Source: Euryhalocaulis caribicus
GTDB taxonomy: Bacteria > Pseudomonadota > Alphaproteobacteria > Caulobacterales > Maricaulaceae
Assembly (NCBI RefSeq): GCF_000412185.1
Contig: NZ_ASJA01000001.1
Coordinates: 248,001 to 312,000, forward strand
Direction: 5' to 3'
DNA length: 64,000 bases
This document shows, piece after piece, positions 43,557 through 52,322 of the stretch (position 1 is the stretch's first letter; the number at the start of each line of letters is the position of its first letter). The notes beneath the pieces are model-generated. The model did not search any database and was not told the origin of the DNA. It saw nothing but the letters and a program-made list of their open reading frames with translations. The position numbers were made by a program, and so were the translations under genes.

Positions 43557-45170
43557 TCAATCCAGGCGCGGATAGGCGGGCAGGGTGAGGAATTCCTCGA
43601 ACGTATCGCTGAAGACCAGATCCTTGAAGATCGCGGCCGCTTCCTCAATTCGCGCGGAGGCGTATGTCTCTTCGCCCAGTTCTTCGCGCAGGTCTGAAAG
43701 GACGCTGGCGAACCAGTCCTCCAGAAGCGGCGTGTCGATGACCCGGCCATCCTCGAGCCACACCTTGTGAACGCGCCATTGCCATAGCTGCGCGCGGGAA
43801 ATTTCGGCCGTTGCGGCGTCCTCCATCAAGTTGTGGATTGGCGCGGCGCCCCGGCCAGACAGCCAGGCGCTGAGATAGCGGATCGCGACATCAATATTTC
43901 CGCGCGCGCCGTCCTCTGTAACCGCGCCGGGGGCGGGCCGCGTCAGCTCTGCGGCGCTCGTCTCGTATCCGTTGAGCTTGTCCAGCTGGTTGGGGCCGGG
44001 CATCCGGGCGTCGAATGCCTCTTCCGCGGCGGCGACCAGCGCCGGGTGTGCGACCCAGGTGCCGTCATGCCCATCCTCGGCCTCGCGCTCCTTGTCCGCT
44101 TTCACCTGCTCGAATGCGCGGGCATTGGCGGCTTCGTCATTCTTGACCGGGATGAAGGCGCTCATGCCGCCCATGGCGTGCGCGCCGCGGCGGTGACAGA
44201 CCTCGATCACGCGCAAGGAGTAGGCGCGCATGAAGGGCGCGGTCATCGTGACCATGGCGCGGTCGGGCAGCACTTTGTCGGCGCGCGCCTTGAACCGCTT
44301 GATATAGCTGAAGATGTAGTCCCAGCGGCCGCAGTTCAGGCCGACAATCCAGTCCCGCAGAACATACAGGATTTCGTCCAGTTCAAACGCGGCGGTGATG
44401 GTTTCGATCAGGACCGTGACGCGCACCGTGCCGGTTTCAAGGCCCAGCGCCTTCTCCGCGTGCCCGATGACCAGCGCCCAGAGCCGGGCCTCCTCCATGC
44501 TCTCCAGCTTGGGCAGATAGTAGTAAGGGCCCGTGCCATTCGCCTTGAGGGCCTGATGGTTGTGGAACAGATAAAGACCGAAATCGAACAGGCCGCCGGA
44601 CACCGGCGCGCCATCCACTTTCAGGTGCGCTTCAGGAAGGTGCCAGCCGCGCGGCCGCACGATCAGCGTCGCGATCCTGTCGTTGAGCGAATAGGACTTG
44701 CCGTTCGTCTCATCCGTAAAATCAATCTGGCGGGCATTGGCGTCGCGCAGATTGATCTGCCCTTCCACCATGTTCGCCCATGTCGGGGAGGAGGCGTCCT
44801 CGAAATCGGCCATGAAGCAGCGCGCACCGCTGTTCAGCGCGTTGATGACCATCTTGCGGTCCACGGGCCCGGTAATCTCCACCCGCCGGTCCTGAAGGTC
44901 CTGCGGCGCCGGGCGCACCTTCCAGTCAGCCTTGCGGATTTCTGCGGTATCTGCGCGGAAATCCAGGTCCTCCCCGCCGTCCAGGGACGCCTGGCGGGTC
45001 TGGCGGGCGGCCAGAAGGCGCTGACGCGCGCCGTCAAAACGGCGATGCAGATCCGCGACAAATTCCAGCGCCTCGCCGGTCAGGATGGTCTCATAGCCGG
45101 GCGCGAAGTCACCGTTGATCTCAATTCCCTTTGATTTCAGATCATCAGTTATCGGGGCGTGCTGGTTCAT
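43557..45170 (-). CDS. aceB: Malate synthase A
   Basis: Protein of 537 residues condensing glyoxylate with acetyl-CoA. Catalytic Arg in LIVRPRGWHLPEAH, metal ligand Glu in VTVLIETITAAFE and Asp in LNCGRWDYIFSYIKRF; MTAPFMRAYSLRVIEVCHRR and GAHAMGGMSAFIPVK are isoform-A signatures. Lies downstream of aceA on the same strand with an 84-base gap that contains a hairpin, so expression relative to aceA may be reduced. Confidence 0.97.
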   Translation of the reverse strand: MNQHAPITDDLKSKGIEINGDFAPGYETILTGEALEFVADLHRRFDGARQRLLAARQTRQASLDGGEDLDFRADTAEIRKADWKVRPAPQDLQDRRVEITGPVDRKMVINALNSGARCFMADFEDASSPTWANMVEGQINLRDANARQIDFTDETNGKSYSLNDRIATLIVRPRGWHLPEAHLKVDGAPVSGGLFDFGLYLFHNHQALKANGTGPYYYLPKLESMEEARLWALVIGHAEKALGLETGTVRVTVLIETITAAFELDEILYVLRDWIVGLNCGRWDYIFSYIKRFKARADKVLPDRAMVTMTAPFMRAYSLRVIEVCHRRGAHAMGGMSAFIPVKNDEAANARAFEQVKADKEREAEDGHDGTWVAHPALVAAAEEAFDARMPGPNQLDKLNGYETSAAELTRPAPGAVTEDGARGNIDVAIRYLSAWLSGRGAAPIHNLMEDAATAEISRAQLWQWRVHKVWLEDGRVIDTPLLEDWFASVLSDLREELGEETYASARIEEAAAIFKDLVFSDTFEEFLTLPAYPRLD

Positions 45171-45202
45171 GTCGGGCCTGTTGAATTGCGAAAAAGAAAA
45201 AT

Positions 45203-45233
45203 GGGCCGCGCGCGTGTTTCAGCGACGCGGCCC
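45203..45233 (-). terminator. Hairpin between aceA and aceB
   Basis: GGGCCGCG (45203-45210) pairs with CGCGGCCC (45226-45233). On the minus strand it is followed by ATTTTTCTTTTTC, the layout of a Rho-independent terminator or attenuator. Confidence 0.65.
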
Positions 45234-45254
45234 CAGTCGAGCGCGAGGGTGCGC

Positions 45255-46556
45255 CTATTCAGCCGCGTTCGCGGCAGCCTGGAATTGCGCGGTCTCGGTG
45301 GATTCCGACATCGCCGTGGTGGAGGACAGGCCCCCCGTCACGGCCTGGCTGACCATGTCGAAATAGCCCGTGCCGACTTCACGCTGGTGACGCGTGGCGG
45401 TGTAGCCGTTCTTCTCGGCGCTAAATTCGGCTTGCTGAAGCTCCGAATAGGCCGCCATGCCACGGTCGCGGTAACCGCGCGCGAGCTCGAACATGCCGTA
45501 ATTCAGGGCATGGAAACCGGCCAGCGTGACGAACTGGAACTTGTAGCCCATCGCGCCCAGCTCTTTCTGGTATTTCGCGATGGTTTCCTGATCCAGATTG
45601 GCCTCCCAGTTGAAGCTGGGCGAGCAGTTATAGGCCATCATCTTGCCCGGATAGGCTTTCTGGATCGCCTCGGCGAAGCGGCGCGCCTCGTCCAGATTCG
45701 GCTTGGAGGTCTCCCACCACAGCAGATCGGCGTGCTTGGCATAGGCGAGACCGCGCGCGATGCAGTGATCGACCCCGACGCCGTCTTTCAGGCGATAGAA
45801 GCCTTCCGGCGTACGGCCCGCATCATAGTCAATGAATTCATGGTCGCGCGGGTCGGCGTCCGAAGTGATGAGCCTGGCGCTCTCCGCATCCGTGCGCGCC
45901 ACCAGAACCGTGGAGGTTCCGCAGACATCGGCCGCCAGACGCGCCGAGTTCAGGTTACGCTCATGCGCGGAGGTCGGGATCAGCACCTTGCCGCCCAGAT
46001 GGCCGCATTTCTTTTCGGAAGCCAGCTGGTCCTCGAAATGCACGCCGGAGGCGCCGGCCTCGATATAGGCCTTCATGATCTCGAAGCAGTTCAGCGGGCC
46101 GCCAAAGCCGGCTTCGGCGTCGGCCACGATGGGGGCGAACCAGTCATGCTGGACATTGCCTTCTGCGGCCTCGACCTGATCGGCGCGCTGCAGGGCGCGA
46201 TTGATCTTCTTGCACAGCTCCGGCCCGGAATTGGCCGGATAGAGCGACTGGTCCGGATACATGGCCCCGGCGATATTGGCGTCCGCCGCCACCTGCCAGC
46301 CGGACAGGTAGATGGCTTTCAGGCCGGCGCGCACCTGTTGCATGGCCTGGTTGCCGCTCATCGCGCCGAGCGCATTGATGTAGGGTTTTTCCTTGAGAAG
46401 CTTCCAGAGCTTCTTGGCGCCTTCCTCGGCCAGCGTGTGGCGAACTTGAAGCGAACCGCGAAGCCGCTTTACGTCCTCGACGCCATAGGGCCGCTCGATG
46501 CCGTCAAAGCGGCCGTTTCCGCCGCCACCCACGAGGCTGTTGATATCCTGAGCCAT
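45255..46556 (-). CDS. aceA: Isocitrate lyase
   Basis: Protein of 433 residues splitting isocitrate into glyoxylate and succinate. The active-site signature [11 protein letters not shown] carries the catalytic Cys; metal-binding Asp residues are in [11 protein letters not shown] and the substrate loop is in [18 protein letters not shown] precedes the ATG at 46556. Divergent from the ScfR/RamB-type regulator, its probable controller. Confidence 0.97.
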   Translation of the reverse strand: MAQDINSLVGGGGNGRFDGIERPYGVEDVKRLRGSLQVRHTLAEEGAKKLWKLLKEKPYINALGAMSGNQAMQQVRAGLKAIYLSGWQVAADANIAGAMYPDQSLYPANSGPELCKKINRALQRADQVEAAEGNVQHDWFAPIVADAEAGFGGPLNCFEIMKAYIEAGASGVHFEDQLASEKKCGHLGGKVLIPTSAHERNLNSARLAADVCGTSTVLVARTDAESARLITSDADPRDHEFIDYDAGRTPEGFYRLKDGVGVDHCIARGLAYAKHADLLWWETSKPNLDEARRFAEAIQKAYPGKMMAYNCSPSFNWEANLDQETIAKYQKELGAMGYKFQFVTLAGFHALNYGMFELARGYRDRGMAAYSELQQAEFSAEKNGYTATRHQREVGTGYFDMVSQAVTGGLSSTTAMSESTETAQFQAAANAAE

Positions 46557-46664
46557 AAGAATTCCCCTTCAAGGCAATGTGCGCCGATAACCACCGGCTG
46601 TTGTTGCAGACAGAGTTGACAGGCTCGGCGTAAAAGTCACGAAACCTAGACATTAAAAAGGGTT

Positions 46665-46716
46665 TTGACGTATGTGTATGTTGTGAAAATATTTGTCAGT
46701 TTGTAATGATTGTAAA
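46665..46716 (+). promoter_or_regulatory. AT-rich promoter and TTGTAA repeats upstream of the ScfR-type regulator
   Basis: A sigma-70-like TTGACG (46665-46670) with an ATATTT at 46689-46694 is followed by three TTGTCA/TTGTAA/TTGTAAA units starting at 46693, 46701 and 46710. The region abuts the regulator ATG at 46719, which has no clear ribosome binding site. The units resemble halves of TTTGCAAA-type sites reported for RamB and its relatives; assignment is inference. Confidence 0.4.
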
Positions 46717-46718
46717 TC

Positions 46719-48155
46719 ATGAGCGACCGAAAACTGTTTGCCGGCCCCAAGCTGAGACGCCTCCGGAAATCCATGTCGCTGCCGCAGGCGCGCATGGCGG
46801 AGGAGCTGGGCATTTCGGCCAGCTATCTGAACCTTATGGAGCGCAACCAGCGGCCGATCACGGCACAGGTTCTCCTCAAGCTTGCCGAAACCTATGACGT
46901 TGACCTCAAGGAGCTGGGGCAGGAGCCGGACGGGCGCCTGGTCGTCAATCTGCGGGAGGCGGCGGGCGATCCCCTGCTGGATACGCTGGCGCTGGACCGG
47001 CAGGATCTGAACGAGTTGCTGGAGGGCCATCCGCGCGCCGCCGAGGCGTTGATCCGGATGCATGGTGCCTACCGGGATTCGGTCCGGCACGCTGCGGACC
47101 TGGCCGAACAGATCACCGAACGGGGCGGCGCAATCGAGACCGCGATTGCTGCATCCCCGATGGAGGAAGTGCGCGAGACGCTCCATAAGCGGAACAATCA
47201 TTTTCCGGCTCTGGAAGATGCAGCTGATGCGTTAGTGAAATCCCTTAAAGCCGACTCGCGGGAGCTTGAGGGGCCGCTGCGGGAACGGCTGTCCAGACAG
47301 CACAAGGTTGCGACCAAGATATTGCCGCTGGAGGTCATGCGCGGCGCGCTGGCGCGGTTCGACCGTCACTCGCGGCGCCTGTTCCTCAACGAGGCGCTGA
47401 CGCCTTCCACACGTGTTTTCCAGCTTGCCTATCAACTGGCCCTGCTGGAGCTTTCCGGCGTGCTCGACACTGTGGAGGAAGAAGCGCAGCTTTCGTCGAA
47501 AGAGGCGCGCAAGCTCTACCGCATCAGTCTGGCAAACTATATCGCCGGCGCGGTGATGATGCCCTACGCGCCTTTCCTGAAAGCGGCGGAGGAAAACCGC
47601 TATGACCTGGAAATTCTTGGCCGGCGTTTCGGGGCGGGGTTCGAGCAGGTCTGTCATCGCCTCACCACGCTGAACCGGCCCGGCCATCGCGGCGTGCCGT
47701 TTTTCATGATCCGCGTGGACCACGCCGGGAATGTCTCGAAACGCTTTGGCGGGCGGGTCTTCCATTTCGCGCGCAGCGGCGGCGCGTGCCCGCGCTGGCG
47801 GCTGTACGAGGCGTTCCGGCAACCGGGACGCGTTCTGGCCCAGCCGGTCGAACTGCCGGACGGCGCGCGTTATTTCACCATGTCCCGAACCGTGGAGCGC
47901 CCGGGCGGCGGCTGGCGCAATCCGGGCCAGATGCTGGCGATCGGTCTGGGCTGCGAAGCGTCCCAGGCGCAGCGGCTGGTCTATGGCGACGGGCTGGATC
48001 TGGAGCAGGCGGAGGCGTTCACGCCCATCGGGGTCAATTGCCGGCTTTGCGAACGGGCCGATTGTAACCAGCGCGCGTTTCCGCCCGTGCAGCGTCAACT
48101 GTTCGTGGATGAACATTACCGCGGCGCATCGCCCTTCAGCTTCCGCGAGGATTGA
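46719..48155 (+). CDS. ScfR/RamB-type XRE regulator of short-chain acyl metabolism
   Basis: Protein of 478 residues. N-terminal XRE helix-turn-helix (LRRLRKSMSLPQARMAEELG, SYLNLMERNQRPI), a central DUF955/IrrE-like region (~160-290) lacking HExxH, and the C-terminal ScfR domain with the Cys cluster VNCRLCERADCNQR. Such proteins (RamB, PrpR/MccR/PccR types) sense acyl-CoA and control acetate, glyoxylate or propionate genes. Being divergent from aceA, it is the obvious candidate regulator of the glyoxylate shunt. Confidence 0.9.
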   Translation: MSDRKLFAGPKLRRLRKSMSLPQARMAEELGISASYLNLMERNQRPITAQVLLKLAETYDVDLKELGQEPDGRLVVNLREAAGDPLLDTLALDRQDLNELLEGHPRAAEALIRMHGAYRDSVRHAADLAEQITERGGAIETAIAASPMEEVRETLHKRNNHFPALEDAADALVKSLKADSRELEGPLRERLSRQHKVATKILPLEVMRGALARFDRHSRRLFLNEALTPSTRVFQLAYQLALLELSGVLDTVEEEAQLSSKEARKLYRISLANYIAGAVMMPYAPFLKAAEENRYDLEILGRRFGAGFEQVCHRLTTLNRPGHRGVPFFMIRVDHAGNVSKRFGGRVFHFARSGGACPRWRLYEAFRQPGRVLAQPVELPDGARYFTMSRTVERPGGGWRNPGQMLAIGLGCEASQAQRLVYGDGLDLEQAEAFTPIGVNCRLCERADCNQRAFPPVQRQLFVDEHYRGASPFSFRED

Positions 48156-48227
48156 CGGGCGCGCTTCGAGCCCTCACCAAGACGCGTCTTTCAAATTCCG
48201 GTGAGACCGTTTCAGGACAGGTGATCA

Positions 48228-48686
48228 ATGGGTGAGTTCGGAGCGTATTTTGGCGGGGTGGTCTTTCTGCTCGCCATCGTGACGGTTCTGGTGGGCTGGT
48301 GGCTGTTCGCGCGCCAGGGCGATACGTTCGAATACAAGCCTAATCGCGGCGACTATCCGCTCAAAACCTCGCCGACGCTGGGCGATGCCGTTGAACCGGA
48401 CGAAGCTGGCGCCGGAAACGAAGAGGTCGCCGAAAATGAAGGCGACCGGCCCATGCTGTACGAGTCTCCAATGGAAGGGCCGCCTGACGACCTCAAGAAG
48501 CTTAAAGGCGTGGGGCCGAAGCTGGAGGCTCAACTCCACGCGCTGGGCGTTTATTATTTCGATCAAATCGCCGGCTGGTCTGACAGCGAAGCCGACTGGG
48601 CCGACGCGCAAATCAAGGGCCGCGGCCGCATCCGGCGCGATGACTGGGTCGGTCAGGCGCGCGCTCTGGAAAGGGACCCGTCATGA
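48228..48686 (+). CDS. Membrane-anchored helix-hairpin-helix protein
   Basis: Protein of 152 residues. One N-terminal membrane helix (GGVVFLLAIVTVLVGWWLF), an acidic linker (~35-75), and a C-terminal helix-hairpin-helix domain (LKKLKGVGPKLEAQLHALGV, then RGRIRRDDWVGQAR). The same HHH domain is found at the C-terminus of some NADH-quinone oxidoreductase subunit E and ribosomal L21-type fusion proteins. Function not known. The stop overlaps the GST gene as ATGA. Confidence 0.78.
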   Translation: MGEFGAYFGGVVFLLAIVTVLVGWWLFARQGDTFEYKPNRGDYPLKTSPTLGDAVEPDEAGAGNEEVAENEGDRPMLYESPMEGPPDDLKKLKGVGPKLEAQLHALGVYYFDQIAGWSDSEADWADAQIKGRGRIRRDDWVGQARALERDPS

Positions 48687-49294
48687 AACTCTATCACGCC
48701 CGCTTTGCGCCCAATCCGGAACGCGTGCTGATGTTCCTGAAAGAGAAGGGCAAGGCCGACCAGCTCGACATGGAAGAGCTGAACATCATCGAGAACGAAC
48801 ACAAGACGGACGCTTTCCGTGAAGTCAGCCCGCTCTCGCAACTTCCCGCGTTAAAGCTGGATGACGGCCGTTGCCTCACTGAAAGCCGCGCCATCTGCCG
48901 CTATCTTGAAGGCCTGTACCCGGATCCGAACCTGATGGGCGCGGATGACGAAGAGGCGGCCTTTATCGAGATGTGGGACCGCCGGGTGGAGATGATGTGG
49001 TTGTTGCCCATGGCCTGGTGGGCGCGGCACGGCCATCCGGCCTTCACCGCCATCGAGAGCCAGATTCCAGACCTCTCCGCGCGGGGCGAGAAGGGTTTTC
49101 TCAAGACGGCCAAATGGCTGGATGGCGAACTGGCCGGGCGCGACTGGGTCGCGGGCGAAAGGTTCACCATCGCCGACATCACAGCATTCGCGACACTGGG
49201 CTTTGCGCGCGTGATGAAATGGAAACCGGGCGAGGATCTGCCGAATCTGCGCGCCTGGCGGGACCGGGTGATGGAACGGCCCTGCGCGGCCTAG
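48683..49294 (+). CDS. Glutathione S-transferase family protein
   Basis: Protein of 203 residues. Thioredoxin-fold N-domain (YHARFAPNPERVLMFLKEKG, then LSQLPALKLDDGRCLTESRA with the Glu-Ser glutathione contact) and helical C-domain (GERFTIADITAFATLGFAR). Translationally coupled to the HHH protein (ATGA) and sharing its stop with the convergent thioesterase gene in CTAG (49291-49294). Substrate unknown. Confidence 0.9.
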   Translation: MKLYHARFAPNPERVLMFLKEKGKADQLDMEELNIIENEHKTDAFREVSPLSQLPALKLDDGRCLTESRAICRYLEGLYPDPNLMGADDEEAAFIEMWDRRVEMMWLLPMAWWARHGHPAFTAIESQIPDLSARGEKGFLKTAKWLDGELAGRDWVAGERFTIADITAFATLGFARVMKWKPGEDLPNLRAWRDRVMERPCAA

Positions 49295-49713
49295 CCGCCG
49301 ACCCGTTTCAGCACGGCTGAAAAGCTGCCCACCGTCTTGTCGCCGGCGCGGATAATGCCGCGCGTGAAGACCAGCGACTTTCCGGCCCGCGGGGTGTCGC
49401 CCGTACAGGTGACCAGGTCGCCCTCGCGGGCGGCGTCCAGAAAATCGATGTTCAATGAGGCGGTGACCGCGCCGGTTTCGACCGTTGGCCCGGCGATGCA
49501 GAAAGCCGCGAAATCGGCGAAGCTGGCCAGGCATCCGCCGTGCAGCGCGCCGAACCCGTTCATGTGGCGTTTCTCGGCGCGGAAGGCCGCGATCGGCTCT
49601 CCATCATCGCCGCGCTTGTAATAGAAGGGGCCGGCCGCGCCTTCATACGGATCCATGTTCTTCCACGTTTTCCAGCCGGCGAATTCGCCTTCGGTTTCCT
49701 TGTCGGGCGTCAT
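49291..49713 (-). CDS. PaaI-family hot-dog thioesterase
   Basis: Protein of 140 residues. Hot-dog core with the PaaI/DUF4442-type signature MNGFGALHGGCLASFADFAAF (HGG plus downstream Asp), strand SLNIDFLDAAREGDLV and C-terminal GSFSAVLKRV. Acyl-CoA thioesterase activity is expected. AAGGA precedes the ATG. Confidence 0.87.
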   Translation of the reverse strand: MTPDKETEGEFAGWKTWKNMDPYEGAAGPFYYKRGDDGEPIAAFRAEKRHMNGFGALHGGCLASFADFAAFCIAGPTVETGAVTASLNIDFLDAAREGDLVTCTGDTPRAGKSLVFTRGIIRAGDKTVGSFSAVLKRVGG

Positions 49714-49731
49714 AATCGTCCTTGTCTGTGG

Positions 49732-50424
49732 TCAGTCGTTCTGATTGGGGGCGAGCCTGACGCGAAGCCAGGAAAGAAGCGTATTGCCGGAGAGGCGGTC
49801 TTTCTGAAGACTAGTGAAATAGCGGTCCAGCGCCAGAGGGTCGGCGAGCAAATCCACCCGCGTGCGGCGCGGCGCGTCCGGATCCAGTGTCTTCACGACG
49901 CGCGCCGGATTGCCGACCGCAACCGCGCCTTCCGGAATATCGTTCACCACCACGGCACGCGCGCCGATCACCGCGTTCTCGCCAATGGTCACGCCCTTGC
50001 CGACAAAAGCGCCGTCGCCAATCCAGACATTATCGCCGATGGCGACCGGCGCGGCGCTGGGCGGACCGACGCGGTCATACAGGCCATGCCAGTCGGAATC
50101 GGTGATCGTCGTATTGGCGGCCAGCATGACGCCCGCGCCTATCGTGATCCGCTCCGCCGCCATCAGGCGCGTGCCGGCGATCAGAAGCACGGCGTCGCCC
50201 AGCGTGATCGCCGCTTCACTGTCCGGCGCTGGCCATGTGGTCAGCCGCACCGGCGCGGCGCGGTCCGCCAGAACATGCAGGGCCCGGCCCGCGCGAATAT
50301 TGCGGCCCGTGACTTCCACGCGCCACGGATTCTCGATACGCGCGAAATCGCCCAGCGCATCGAAATGCGGGGCCAGGAAGCGGCGGGTCCACCAGCGGTC
50401 ATAAGCCTTGCGGAGGCGGAACAT
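49732..50424 (-). CDS. Left-handed beta-helix acyltransferase (LacA/MaA-like)
   Basis: Protein of 230 residues. Hexapeptide repeats (IGAGVMLAANTTI, IGDNVWIGDGAFVGKGVTI) with the acceptor-site His in ITDSDWHGLYD and the C-terminal GNPARVVK typical of maltose/galactoside acetyltransferase relatives. An additional ~60-residue basic N-terminus and a C-terminal helix. It probably acetylates a sugar or glycan; the acceptor is unknown. Confidence 0.87.
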   Translation of the reverse strand: MFRLRKAYDRWWTRRFLAPHFDALGDFARIENPWRVEVTGRNIRAGRALHVLADRAAPVRLTTWPAPDSEAAITLGDAVLLIAGTRLMAAERITIGAGVMLAANTTITDSDWHGLYDRVGPPSAAPVAIGDNVWIGDGAFVGKGVTIGENAVIGARAVVVNDIPEGAVAVGNPARVVKTLDPDAPRRTRVDLLADPLALDRYFTSLQKDRLSGNTLLSWLRVRLAPNQND

Positions 50425-50542
50425 CCAGTAAGGGCGGGGGTCTTTGCGGATGGCGGCGCTCCTTGACGAAGCGACGAACGCTACCGAGTTTCACCGAACC
50501 TGCAAGCGGCGCCCCGCGTTGGCTTGGCGGAGACCGGATTTC

Positions 50543-51130
50543 TTGGACGAAACGCTTGATCAACTTCTGACCCGGATACGGGCGTGCCGCATTTGCGCGG
50601 ACAAGCTGGGGCATCAGCCCCGGCCAGTCGTGCGGGCGCGCGAGACCGCGCGCATCGCCATTGTGGGGCAGGCGCCGGGCACGCGGGTTCATGCTTCCGG
50701 CGCGCCCTTTACCGATCCCTCGGGAAACCGCCTCAGGGACTGGATGGGCGTATCCTCCGAAGAATTTTATGACGAGTCGCGCATCGCCATCGCGCCGATG
50801 GGGTTCTGTTTTCCCGGTCTGGACGCGAAGGGCGGCGACAAGCCGCCGCGAAAGGAATGCGCGCCGGAGTGGCAGGCGCAGTTGTTCGGCAAATTGCCGC
50901 ACATACGGACCACGCTGCTGGTCGGCGCCCACGCGCAGCGATTTCATCTGGGCGCCCGGGCGGCGCGCAACATGACCGAAACGGTGCGCAACTGGCGGGA
51001 ATACTGGCCGGAATTCGTGCCGACCCCGCACCCGTCCTGGCGCAATAATGCATGGCTGAAACGCAACCCGTGGTTCGCCGATGAGGTGCTGCCAGCATTG
51101 CGTTTACGCGTGCGTGAACTTCTCGGCTGA
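50543..51130 (+). CDS. Uracil-DNA glycosylase family protein
   Basis: Protein of ~195 residues of the UDG superfamily. Motif 1 IAIVGQAPGTRVHASGAPF, substrate strand APMGFCFPGLDAKGGD and motif 2 PTPHPSWRNNAWLKRNPWF. The N-terminal CRICADKL pair is short of the four Cys of iron-sulfur UDGs. The start is taken at TTG 50543 (DETLDQLLTRIRA) with GGAGA upstream; the frame is open further upstream (ATG 50444) but that sequence looks non-coding. Activity on uracil is inferred. Confidence 0.8.
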   Translation: MDETLDQLLTRIRACRICADKLGHQPRPVVRARETARIAIVGQAPGTRVHASGAPFTDPSGNRLRDWMGVSSEEFYDESRIAIAPMGFCFPGLDAKGGDKPPRKECAPEWQAQLFGKLPHIRTTLLVGAHAQRFHLGARAARNMTETVRNWREYWPEFVPTPHPSWRNNAWLKRNPWFADEVLPALRLRVRELLG

Positions 51131-51260
51131 CATTGAGCGGTTGCAGCATGTTTCGCTGCTTGAGATTGGCGCAGCGACAGAGTAGCAGGGGCCACGGAAA
51201 CGCCCGACGCGGCCATCTATAAGAACAATCCGCCGCAACCGCTAAAACAAAAGAGACGTC

Positions 51261-52322
51261 ATGAGCGCCTTCGAACATCCTTCATTCGATGAGCACGAAT
51301 ATGTGCTTTTCGCCACCGATCCCGAAACCCAGCTGAAAGCCCTCATCGCCGTTCATTCAACGGCCCGCGGCCCGGCGACCGGCGGTTGCCGCCTGTGGAA
51401 ATATCCCGACTCCACGGCCGCCATGGAAGATGTGCTGCGTCTGTCCAAGGGCATGAGCTACAAGAACGCCATGGCGGACCTGCCGCTGGGCGGCGGCAAG
51501 TCGGTAATCATGCGCCCCGAGGGGGACTGGGACCGCGACGCCTTGTTCCAGGCGTTCGGACGCGCGATCGAGGCGCTCAACGGCCTCTACATCACGGCCG
51601 AGGATGTGGGCGTCAGCCCGGACGACATGATGAACATCCACAAAGAGACCGATTACGTGGTCGGCTTGCCCGAGGGCGAGGCCGCCAGCGGCGATCCGTC
51701 CCCGCTGACCGCCGAGGGCGTCTTCAAGGGCATTGGCGTTTGCGTGAAGCACGCCTATGGCCGTGACGACCTTGAAGGCGTGCGCGTCGCCGTGCAGGGC
51801 GTCGGCCATGTCGGAGAATATACTTGCGGCCACCTGCACAAGGCGGGCGCCGAACTGATCATCACGGACGTCAATGAAGAGGCGCTGGAGCGCGTGTCTT
51901 CCAAATATGGCGCGAAGGTCGTGAAGCCGGACGCCATCTATGACCAGGATGTCGATGTCTTCGCGCCGTGCGCGCTGGGCGGCGTCGTCAACCCGGATAC
52001 GATCGACCGCCTGAAGGGCAAGGTTGTCGCGGGCGCGGCCAATAATGTGCTGGCGACCCCGGATATGGGCGAAGCCCTGCGCAAGCGCGGCATCCTCTAC
52101 GCGCCCGATTACGTCATCAATGCCGGCGGCATCATCAATGTCGCGGGCGAGGTGAAGGGCGCCTATGACCTGAACTGGGTGCGCGGCAAGCTGGAAACGC
52201 TGGCTGAAACCGTCGCCGAAGTGATCCGCCGCTCCGAGAGCGAGGATCGCCCGACCAACCAGGTCGCAGACGATATGGCGCGCGAAATTCTCGCCGCCGC
52301 GGCTGCGAAGAAAAAAGGCTAG
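51261..52322 (+). CDS. Leu/Phe/Val dehydrogenase
   Basis: Protein of 353 residues of the Glu/Leu/Phe/Val dehydrogenase family, length typical of leucine dehydrogenase. Catalytic Lys in MADLPLGGGKSVIM, substrate-site STARGPATGGCRLW, NAD-binding GVRVAVQGVGHVGEYTCGHL and AAANNVLATPD. It oxidatively deaminates a branched-chain or aromatic amino acid. The stop is shared with the convergent fbpC in CTAG (52319-52322). Confidence 0.92.
   Translation: MSAFEHPSFDEHEYVLFATDPETQLKALIAVHSTARGPATGGCRLWKYPDSTAAMEDVLRLSKGMSYKNAMADLPLGGGKSVIMRPEGDWDRDALFQAFGRAIEALNGLYITAEDVGVSPDDMMNIHKETDYVVGLPEGEAASGDPSPLTAEGVFKGIGVCVKHAYGRDDLEGVRVAVQGVGHVGEYTCGHLHKAGAELIITDVNEEALERVSSKYGAKVVKPDAIYDQDVDVFAPCALGGVVNPDTIDRLKGKVVAGAANNVLATPDMGEALRKRGILYAPDYVINAGGIINVAGEVKGAYDLNWVRGKLETLAETVAEVIRRSESEDRPTNQVADDMAREILAAAAAKKKG

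Noticed and set aside
45159-46619. 486-codon plus-strand open frame
   Set aside because: Antisense to isocitrate lyase; high-GC third-position bias makes such frames common here.
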